34,001 nucleotides of DNA from positions 1 to 34,001 of the forward strand of contig CAIVDK010000439.1 of assembly GCA_903904655.1 (NCBI GenBank). The letters are read 5' to 3'. The first letter of the stretch is position 1. The number at the start of each line of letters is the position of its first letter. Positions 24,699-34,001 of the stretch are shown here, piece by piece. Position numbers and translations under genes: made by a program. Source of the stretch: an uncultured delta proteobacterium (GTDB lineage: Bacteria > Desulfobacterota > Syntrophia > Syntrophales > Smithellaceae). Below the pieces are notes generated by a model, which worked only from the letters and a program-made list of their open reading frames with translations, did no database searches and was not told where the DNA came from.

Positions 24699-26771
24699 AT
24701 GAGTAACGAACTGCTTTTTGAAATTGGCACCGAAGAAATTCCCGCCGCGTTTCTGTCCAAGGCCGTCGGTGATATGGAAGAGATCATCCGCAAATCCTTA
24801 ACGGAAAAACGCATTGGCTTTACCGGAATCAAGTGCCTGGCCACACCGCGCCGTTTGGTTCTTTATATTGAAGACATTTTGCAAAAACAGGAAGACCAGA
24901 CGATCGAAAAGCTGGGACCGGCCAAAAAGACCGCCTTCGATGAAAACGGCCAACCGACAAAAGCCGCGCTGGGATTTGCCAGAGGGCAAGGAATGGAAGT
25001 CTCCCAGTTGGAAACCATTGTCACTGAAAAAGGCGAATATCTGGGCGCCAGCAAAACCATTGCCGGCCAGCCGACGGTAACATTGTTGCCCGAAATTCTG
25101 ACCAGTTTTCTTCTGGCGATACCTTTTCGGAAATCCATGCGCTGGGGCAACCATGATTTGCGCTTTGCCCGTCCGGTGCATTGGATTCTGGCACTCTATG
25201 GCGGAAAAGTTGTTCCCCTGAAGATTGAAGATATTGAAAGCGGCAACATGTCCTATGGTCATCGCTTCATGAGCCCGGCTGCTTTCACCGTATCCGACTT
25301 TGCAGATTATCTGATCAAGACCAGAGAAAATTTCGTCATCGCCGATCCCGAGGAAAGAAAGAAATTCATTCAGGAAGAAGCCCAAAAGGCGGCTTCCGAG
25401 GTTGGTGGAAAACTTTTTTATACGGAAGACCTGCTGGAGACTGTCAGCTTCATTGTGGAATATCCCGTGATTGTGCGCGGTGGATTCGATGAAGCCTATT
25501 TAAAGATTCCCAAAGAAGTTCTGACAACCACGATGATCTCGCATCAGAAATATTTCCCCGTCGTTAACACCGAAGGAAAACTTCTGCCTTACTTCATTGC
25601 CGTGAGCAACACTAAGGCCCGCGACATCGCTGTGGTGGCCAGCGGAAATGAAAGAGTGTTACGGGCACGCCTGGCCGACGCTTCATTCTTCTTTGAGGAA
25701 GACAAGAAAGTTTCCCTGGAAGATCGGGTGGAGTCTCTTAAAAAAGTCGTCTTCCACACGCTTTTGGGAACGTCGCATAAGAAAGTAATGCGCTTCCGCA
25801 GGTTGGCGGTCAAGATTGCCGCCCACGTGAAGCCGTCCGTCAAGAAAAACGTTGACCGCGCCGCGCTTCTGGCCAAGGCCGATCTAGAATCGCTCATGGT
25901 GGGTGAATTTTCGGAACTCCAGGGCATCATGGGGCGCGAATACGCGCTTTTAGCCGGCGAAAAATCGGAGATCGCCAATGCCATCTATGAACATTATTTA
26001 CCAATTGTCGCCGGCGGTGATCTGCCCCAAACGGATGAAGGCGCCATTGTCGCCATTGCCGATAAAATAGATACCATTGTCGGTTTCTTCGCGGTGGGTA
26101 TGCCGCCAACAGGTACGGCCGATCCCTACGCTTTACGCCGTCAGGCGCTGGGTGTCATTAATATCATCTTGGCCCGGCGTTATGCTTTGAACCTGAATTT
26201 CCTGATCGATGAGAGTATGGCGTCACTGAAAGATGTTTTGAAAAAACCGGCTGACGACATCAAAAAAGACGTCTTGGAGTTCTTTAAGGGACGTTTGCAA
26301 AATCAGCTGATCGCCCAGGGTTATACTTACGATACGGTGGACGCGGTTCTATCCACGGACATTGGCGACCTTGTTTCGGTTATCGAAAAAATTCAAGCCC
26401 TGCAGGCTTTTAGGCTTAACCCGGAATTTGAACTCATCTCGGTCGCTTTCAAGCGAGTTGATAATATTTTAAAAGATTTCCGCGAAGCCCAGGTTGATGT
26501 CAATCTGCTTTCCCATGATGCGGAAATTAAATTATTTTCGTCATTAGAAAACATTAGATTGCGTGTAGAAAAAGGCATTGCTGAAAAAGATTTCAACACC
26601 GCCTTAAACAAACTTTCCGCCCTGCGTCCTCCTGTGGATGCTTTTTTTGAGCATGTCATGGTCATGGATAAAGATGAGAAAATCCGTTTCAACCGTCTAT
26701 CGCTTTTGTCTGAAATATCAGCACTGTTCCACAAAATAGCCGATTTTTCAAAAATTGTGACCGCCGGCTGA
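24699..26771 (+). CDS. glyS: Glycine-tRNA ligase beta subunit
   Basis: The tRNA-binding beta chain, 690 aa (E. coli 689). It starts with LLFEIGTEEIPAAFLSKAV and carries ATPRRLVLYIE, MRWGNHDLRFARPVHWI and the HD-like SELQGIMGREYALLAGE. ADPYALRRQALGVINIIL comes in the C-terminal half. An anticodon-binding (DALR-like) C-terminal region covers the last 100 or so residues. GGAG lies 8 nt before the ATG. Co-transcribed with glyQ. Confidence 0.97.
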   Translation: MSNELLFEIGTEEIPAAFLSKAVGDMEEIIRKSLTEKRIGFTGIKCLATPRRLVLYIEDILQKQEDQTIEKLGPAKKTAFDENGQPTKAALGFARGQGMEVSQLETIVTEKGEYLGASKTIAGQPTVTLLPEILTSFLLAIPFRKSMRWGNHDLRFARPVHWILALYGGKVVPLKIEDIESGNMSYGHRFMSPAAFTVSDFADYLIKTRENFVIADPEERKKFIQEEAQKAASEVGGKLFYTEDLLETVSFIVEYPVIVRGGFDEAYLKIPKEVLTTTMISHQKYFPVVNTEGKLLPYFIAVSNTKARDIAVVASGNERVLRARLADASFFFEEDKKVSLEDRVESLKKVVFHTLLGTSHKKVMRFRRLAVKIAAHVKPSVKKNVDRAALLAKADLESLMVGEFSELQGIMGREYALLAGEKSEIANAIYEHYLPIVAGGDLPQTDEGAIVAIADKIDTIVGFFAVGMPPTGTADPYALRRQALGVINIILARRYALNLNFLIDESMASLKDVLKKPADDIKKDVLEFFKGRLQNQLIAQGYTYDTVDAVLSTDIGDLVSVIEKIQALQAFRLNPEFELISVAFKRVDNILKDFREAQVDVNLLSHDAEIKLFSSLENIRLRVEKGIAEKDFNTALNKLSALRPPVDAFFEHVMVMDKDEKIRFNRLSLLSEISALFHKIADFSKIVTAG

Positions 26772-26833
26772 TCAACGGGCATTCCGGTATGATAGGTTTA
26801 ATTTTAAAGCGCATGATTTGAGAATCGGTTTCA

Positions 26834-26862
26834 TTGACATTCATTGAAGTGCTTGCTAAAAT
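26834..26862 (+). promoter_or_regulatory. Sigma-70 promoter of the GAF-GspE gene
   Basis: TTGACA at 26834-26839 and TAAAAT at 26857-26862 are separated by 17 nt. This is a near-consensus promoter about 40 nt upstream of the start codon at 26907, so this gene is probably transcribed apart from glyS. Confidence 0.65.
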
Positions 26863-26906
26863 TATACTAGTTTTCGGCTTAGAAAAGAAGATGGAGAAAT
26901 TGCCGC

Positions 26907-29204
26907 ATGAGTTTCAATTTTAAACCCGATCCACTAGACAGCACGGATGAAAAGCTGCGAATACTTAAAAACCTTCAGGATATTACCAATCGCATCCATG
27001 CAGCAAAGAATACTACGCAAATACTGATTGACTTAAAAGACGGCATTTTGAATTTATTTAACGCATACTCCATCACGATTTACGTTGTCGATAAACTTCA
27101 TAGTGAAATCTATTCGATGTTTCTGGCAGGCTCGCAGCTTAAGGAAATTCGCGTCCCGATCAGCAATCAAAGCATCGCCGGATATGTGGCCAATACAGGC
27201 AATATTATGAATATCAGCGATGCTTATAATCAGGCGGAACTCAAGGCCATTGACTCTCAGCTGAAATTTGATTCCACTTGGGATCAAAAGTCCGGATTCA
27301 GATCCAAACAAATTCTTGCCGCTCCGATCTTTTATGAAGATCAGCTCATGGGCGTTATCCAAATTCTCAACAGAAAAAAAAGCGACAGCAAATTTACTGA
27401 AGAAGAGGTTGGGCTGGCGGTTGAAATCGCCGAAGTTTTGGGCGTTGCCTTTTATAATCAGCAGCGATTCTTGCATCGTCGTAAAACACGCTTCGATTTT
27501 CTGATCACCCGTGGTTTAATCAACGATCAAGAAATGGAAGAAGCTTGGGCGGAAGCGCACGAGCATAAAGAATCCATTGAACAGCTCCTGATGCGCAAGC
27601 ACAAGATTTCCAAGGCTGATATGGGTCACTCTTTTGAAGAATTTTACCGGTGCCGGTTTTTTGATTATAATGATAAATTCACTATCCCCGGCAATTTAAT
27701 TAAAAATCTGAAAAAAGATTATCTCTGCCGTGAATTGTGGGTACCGATGGAAATCATCGATGGCTACATTCATGTGATTGTCGATGATCCCAACAATATC
27801 CTGAAAAGAGACACCATCGAAAATCTACTGAAACCAAATAAAATTAAATATGACGTTGCCTTGTCTGAAGACATCTTGAAATTTATTAACCTCTTTTTTC
27901 ACTCCTCCGACAACGGACATTCTTTTACCGAGATTTTAGGCAAACTGGATGATGAAGATAAAGGCTCCGATGATGAGGACGGCTCCGACTTGGTCACGGA
28001 ATCCGACAGCGTGATCATGCAACTCATCAATAAAATTATTAATGATGCGTATGCCCGCCGGGCATCTGATATTCATATTGAACCGAATATCGGCAAAAAA
28101 AACGTGGAAATCCGTTTCCGTGTTGACGGCGACTGCGCCGTTTACCAGACGGTTCCATTCAGTTACCGCGCCGCGGTTGTTTCCCGCATCAAGATTATGT
28201 CCAATTTAGATATTACCGTTAAAAGACTGCCCCAGGACGGCAAAATTAAATTTCGGCGTTCCAATGGCGAAGAATTGGAGCTCCGGGTGGCTTCAATTCC
28301 CACACAAGGTGGCGTCGAAGATGTCGTCATGCGGCTTTTGGCCAAAGGGGAAACCATGCCGTTGGAAGACATGGGCTTATCAAAACGTAATTATGATGAA
28401 CTGCTCGAAATCATCGCCAAACCCTACGGCATGATTTTAGTCGTCGGCCCGACAGGCTCCGGTAAAACAACCACGTTGCACGCAGCGCTTCACCATATTA
28501 ACCGGCCGGACAGAAAAATCTGGACAGCCGAAGATCCTGTGGAAATTACCCAATACGGTTTACGTCAGGTGCAAGTACAACCCAAAATCGGTTTTGATTT
28601 CGCAGCAGCTATGCGCGCATTCTTACGCGCCGATCCGGATATCATTATGGTTGGTGAAATGCGCGATTTTGAAACCGCCAAGATCGGCGTCGAAGCATCG
28701 TTGACCGGTCATCTGGTTTTCAGCACCCTGCACACCAACAGCGCACCGGAAACCATCGTCCGACTGTTGGATATGGGCATTGATCCGCTGAACTTCGCCG
28801 ACGCTCTGCTGGGCATCCTTGCCCAGCGTCTTCTGCGCACACTGTGTAAAAACTGCAAAGAGTCGTACCATCCCAACAAAGAAGAATATGACGATATTGC
28901 GAATAGTTACGGCGAAGAGGCCTTCGCCAAGCTCAATATTCCCTATAACAATGATTTCAAACTTTTCCGCCCTAAAGGATGCGACTTATGCGACAAAACC
29001 GGCTACAAAGGCAGAATGGGCATTCACGAACTTGTAGTGGCCACCGACAGCATTAAAAGATTGGTGCAAAAACGCGAAACGGTTGAAGTCATGCGTAACA
29101 AAGCTATGTCTGAGGGTATGACGACGCTGCTTCAGGACGGTATCTTAAAATCACTAAGAGGTTTGACGGATTTCAAACAAGTTCGCCGAGTCTGCATTAA
29201 ATAA
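26907..29204 (+). CDS. GAF-domain GspE/PilB-type secretion/pilus ATPase
   Basis: A 765-aa type II secretion/type IV pilus assembly ATPase with an unusual N-terminal sensor. Residues about 20-185 form a GAF domain (RVPISNQSIAGYVANTG, AAPIFYEDQLMGVIQILNRK). Residues about 190-320 resemble a MshEN-type domain, which in relatives can bind c-di-GMP. The ATPase follows with VRASDIHIE-like ARRASDIHIEP, Walker A GPTGSGKTTT near 513, the Asp box WTAEDPVEI, Walker B DIIMVGEMRD and the His box GHLVFSTLHTN. A four-cysteine zinc site (CKNC ... CDLC) is near 647-694. No other pilus or secretion gene is nearby, so its machine must be encoded elsewhere. An acidic low-complexity stretch (DDEDKGSDDEDGSD) separates the sensor from the motor. 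Confidence 0.88.
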   Translation: MSFNFKPDPLDSTDEKLRILKNLQDITNRIHAAKNTTQILIDLKDGILNLFNAYSITIYVVDKLHSEIYSMFLAGSQLKEIRVPISNQSIAGYVANTGNIMNISDAYNQAELKAIDSQLKFDSTWDQKSGFRSKQILAAPIFYEDQLMGVIQILNRKKSDSKFTEEEVGLAVEIAEVLGVAFYNQQRFLHRRKTRFDFLITRGLINDQEMEEAWAEAHEHKESIEQLLMRKHKISKADMGHSFEEFYRCRFFDYNDKFTIPGNLIKNLKKDYLCRELWVPMEIIDGYIHVIVDDPNNILKRDTIENLLKPNKIKYDVALSEDILKFINLFFHSSDNGHSFTEILGKLDDEDKGSDDEDGSDLVTESDSVIMQLINKIINDAYARRASDIHIEPNIGKKNVEIRFRVDGDCAVYQTVPFSYRAAVVSRIKIMSNLDITVKRLPQDGKIKFRRSNGEELELRVASIPTQGGVEDVVMRLLAKGETMPLEDMGLSKRNYDELLEIIAKPYGMILVVGPTGSGKTTTLHAALHHINRPDRKIWTAEDPVEITQYGLRQVQVQPKIGFDFAAAMRAFLRADPDIIMVGEMRDFETAKIGVEASLTGHLVFSTLHTNSAPETIVRLLDMGIDPLNFADALLGILAQRLLRTLCKNCKESYHPNKEEYDDIANSYGEEAFAKLNIPYNNDFKLFRPKGCDLCDKTGYKGRMGIHELVVATDSIKRLVQKRETVEVMRNKAMSEGMTTLLQDGILKSLRGLTDFKQVRRVCIK

Positions 29205-29206
29205 TC

Positions 29207-29542
29207 TTATTTAATCATGACCAACAGCATCTTAAACTTCGTTACGGCTTTGAGCGCGTGAGTCTTATTGGCCGGCATAATGATCATTTCACCTTCTTTC
29301 ACCGAATAGTTTTTTTTATCAATGGTGATTTCAGCCTCACCTTCCAGCAAATGGACCACCGCATCAAAAGGCGCCGTGTGTTCACTTAAGCCTTCTCCCT
29401 GATCGAATGCAAAGACCGTCATCGTTCCAGCAGGTTTCCGGATGATTTCTCGGCTGACGACGGAATGTCCCTGATAGGCAGCCATGTCTTTGAGATAAAA
29501 CGTATGGGGCATGTCTCCTATCTGTGTAATATTCTCAGTCAT
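29207..29542 (-). CDS. Small cupin-domain protein
   Basis: A 111-aa single-domain cupin. The beta-barrel motifs are visible: LSEHTAPFDAVVHLLEGEAEITID (a version of G(X)5HXH...G with only part of the metal ligands) and VKEGEMIIMPANKTHALKAV. The start at 29542 is chosen for AAGGAG 7 nt upstream; an open frame to 29605 would add 21 residues without support. The stop lies 2 nt from the stop of the GAF-GspE gene on the other strand, so the genes converge tightly. The ligand and role are unknown. Confidence 0.8.
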   Translation of the reverse strand: MTENITQIGDMPHTFYLKDMAAYQGHSVVSREIIRKPAGTMTVFAFDQGEGLSEHTAPFDAVVHLLEGEAEITIDKKNYSVKEGEMIIMPANKTHALKAVTKFKMLLVMIK

Positions 29543-29628
29543 GTTTTTTCTCCTTTTCTGGGCAGAGGGTATTGAAAACACTTCATAATCTTTCTTAGCT
29601 TTCATGAACTAAATCATTAACATTGTAA

Positions 29629-29642
29629 TTGACTTAAGTCAA
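29629..29642. promoter_or_regulatory. Perfect 14-bp palindrome between cupin and serC genes
   Basis: TTGACTTAAGTCAA is a perfect palindrome of the TTGAC-N4-GTCAA form, like sites of CRP/FNR-family regulators. It lies in the 254-nt region between the divergent cupin and serC starts. The left part (29621-29638) also resembles the terminal repeat of the MITE-like element at 21720-21866 at 16 of 18 positions, so it could instead be an element relic. Confidence 0.35.
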
Positions 29643-29796
29643 AATTTGTTATTGTCTGTTTTATTGAAGATATGGATTACATATGTGTCGACCGCTGGTC
29701 AGTTGGCGTTTATTATAGTTAAATTTCTTGAGAAAAAACCCCGATACTGGTATGAAACTCAAGTATTGAGAAAATATATTTTAAGGATGGTTATTT

Positions 29797-30924
29797 ATGC
29801 AAAACCCTAATTTCAGTTCCGGCCCTTGCAGCAAAAGGCCAGCATGGAGTATTGACGCGCTGAAGAGCGCGCCGGTCGGCCGCTCACACCGTTCCGCGTT
29901 GGGCAAAGAAAGAATTGTCAAAGCCACCAATGAAACACGGAAAATATTAAATATTCCGGCAGATTACCTTGTGGGCATTCTGCCGGCTTCCGATACGGGC
30001 GCTTTTGAATGCGCGATGTGGTCACTTTTAGGCCCCAAACCGGTTACCGTATTGGTCTGGGAAAGTTTTTCCGAAGGTTGGGCAACCGATGTAGCCAAAC
30101 AACTTAAACTCAATCCGACAGTTATCAAAGCCGACTACGGCAAACTTCCCGATCTCAGCAAAGTGGACTGGTCAAACGATGTGGTATTTGTCGCTAACGG
30201 CACCACCAGCGGCGTCAAGGTTCCAGACTACAACTGGATTCCGGCCAATCGTGAAGGCCTGTCTCTGTGCGACGCGACCAGCGCCGCGTTTGCAATGGAA
30301 ATCGATTGGAGCAAGATCGACGTTTTGACCTTCTCCTGGCAGAAATGTCTCGGCGGCGAAGCAGCGCATGGTATGATGGTTATGAGCCCCAAAGCGGTCG
30401 CGCGTCTGGAATCCTATACACCTCCCTGGCCGATGCCTAAAATTTTCCGTCTGAAAAAAGGGGATAAAGTCAACAAGACCATCTTTGACGGTGACGTTAT
30501 CAACACGCCTTCGATGATCTGTGTAGAAGACTATCTGGACGCACTGAATTGGGCAGGCAAATTCGGCCTCGATGGTTTGATCAAAAAAAGCCAGGGCAAC
30601 CTGAAAGTGGTCGAAGATTGGGTTGCCAAAACAGACTGGATCGAATTCCTGGCCGATGATCCCAAAGTCCGCTCCAACACGTCCGTTTGCCTCTCGGTGA
30701 CTCATCCCAAAGTCAACGCACTGGGCGCTGATGAAAAGGGCAAATTCCTCAAAAGCATCACTTCAGACCTGAGCAAGAAAAATATCGCGCACGACATCAA
30801 CTCCTACAAAGATGCGCCCGCCGGTTATCGTTTCTGGTGCGGCCCGACCGTCGAAGAGGCTGATCTCAAGATGGCACTTCCCGAACTGGAAAAAGTTTTC
30901 AACGAAAAGGTAAAAAGCCTTTAA
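29797..30924 (+). CDS. serC: Phosphoserine aminotransferase, Methanosarcina type
   Basis: SerC converts 3-phosphohydroxypyruvate and glutamate to phosphoserine, using PLP. The product is 375 aa. It opens with [18 protein letters not shown] and has [29 protein letters not shown] and [10 protein letters not shown]. The PLP lysine is K183 in [15 protein letters not shown]. This form of SerC resembles the Methanosarcina-type group rather than the E. coli type. It is followed 24 nt on by serA, the preceding enzyme of the pathway. AAGGATGG stands before the ATG. Confidence 0.93.
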   Translation: MQNPNFSSGPCSKRPAWSIDALKSAPVGRSHRSALGKERIVKATNETRKILNIPADYLVGILPASDTGAFECAMWSLLGPKPVTVLVWESFSEGWATDVAKQLKLNPTVIKADYGKLPDLSKVDWSNDVVFVANGTTSGVKVPDYNWIPANREGLSLCDATSAAFAMEIDWSKIDVLTFSWQKCLGGEAAHGMMVMSPKAVARLESYTPPWPMPKIFRLKKGDKVNKTIFDGDVINTPSMICVEDYLDALNWAGKFGLDGLIKKSQGNLKVVEDWVAKTDWIEFLADDPKVRSNTSVCLSVTHPKVNALGADEKGKFLKSITSDLSKKNIAHDINSYKDAPAGYRFWCGPTVEEADLKMALPELEKVFNEKVKSL

Positions 30925-30948
30925 CTTAAAAACAACTTGGAAAACGTT

Positions 30949-33845
<2,897 letters not shown>

Positions 33846-33862
33846 AATATATCAGTTTCTTC

Positions 33863-33891
33863 TTGACACACCTCTTGCTAGCTGCTAGAGA
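33863..33891 (+). promoter_or_regulatory. Promoter of tRNA-Lys
   Basis: TTGACA at 33863-33868 and TAGAGA at 33886-33891 are 17 nt apart. Transcription would start near 33898, about 23 nt before the tRNA. The -35 is perfect; the -10 is weak. Confidence 0.5.
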
Positions 33892-33920
33892 ACCTTGCTG
33901 TCAAATAACGATCAAACAGT

Positions 33921-33995
33921 GGGCCGTTAGCTCAGCGGTAGAGCAGCGGACTTTTAATCCGTTGGCCGCGGGTTCAATCCCCGCACGGCCCACCA
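33921..33995 (+). tRNA. tRNA-Lys (anticodon UUU)
   Basis: The acceptor stem GGGCCGT (33921-33927) pairs with ACGGCCC (33985-33991). The discriminator A and an encoded CCA end at 33995. The anticodon arm GCGGA/TCCGT encloses the loop CTTTTAA, giving anticodon TTT for lysine. The T arm CGCGGGTTCAATCCCCGC is standard. It lies 75 nt after purA. Confidence 0.97.
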
Positions 33996-34001
33996 AGAAT
34001 A

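Noticed and set aside
29543-29605. A 21-residue N-terminal extension of the cupin
   Set aside because: The internal ATG at 29542 has a strong ribosome binding site and begins at the homologous region. The extension is Lys-rich and has no support.

Overview
The window looks like a chromosomal segment of a Gram-negative, deltaproteobacterial-type anaerobe. A relative of the Syntrophales (Syntrophus/Smithella) is my best guess, but this is inference from gene content only. The supporting signs are an OmpA-type outer membrane protein, a sigma-54-dependent activator, the queA-tgt-yajC-secD-secF order, a GAF-fused GspE/PilB-type ATPase and a Methanosarcina-type phosphoserine aminotransferase next to serA and purA. 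No rRNA, CRISPR array, integrase or transposase gene was seen. One tRNA (Lys, UUU) lies at the right edge.

Layout. 0.1-7.6 kb (+): mazG, a DUF2065 membrane peptide, queA, tgt, yajC, secD, secF, a DUF456 membrane protein and lepB, i.e. NTP clean-up, queuosine tRNA modification and protein export. 7.6-12.7 kb (+): a pyrimidine operon pyrR-pyrB-pyrC, then recO and a U32 protein. It is preceded by a leader that appears complete: promoter, PyrR-binding hairpin, short leader peptide and intrinsic terminator. 12.7-15.4 kb (-): a repeat-flanked terminator, an OmpA-family protein and an iron-dependent alcohol dehydrogenase.

15.5-23.4 kb (all -) is the accessory region. In transcription order it holds a CARF/RtcR-type sigma-54 activator, a 147-bp MITE-like element, a toxin-antitoxin pair whose ParE-like toxin is broken by two lesions, a 62-aa unknown, and then a compact cluster: AAA ATPase (DUF3696 type), PLD-like protein, nitrilase-like protein and a protein with a duplicated Vsr/DUF559-like nuclease domain. 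An orphan RHH antitoxin follows. A sigma-54-type -24/-12 element sits directly upstream of the ATPase gene. The most interesting hypothesis here is that the CARF-sigma-54 activator senses an RNA-derived or cyclic-nucleotide signal and switches on this defence-like operon.

23.8-34 kb is housekeeping again: glyQ-glyS, an orphan GAF-MshEN-GspE ATPase with a good sigma-70 promoter, a small cupin on the opposite strand, then serC-serA-purA and tRNA-Lys. Several genes rely on non-ATG starts with good ribosome binding sites (TTG for yajC and the DUF456 gene, GTG for the DUF2065 gene and glyQ).
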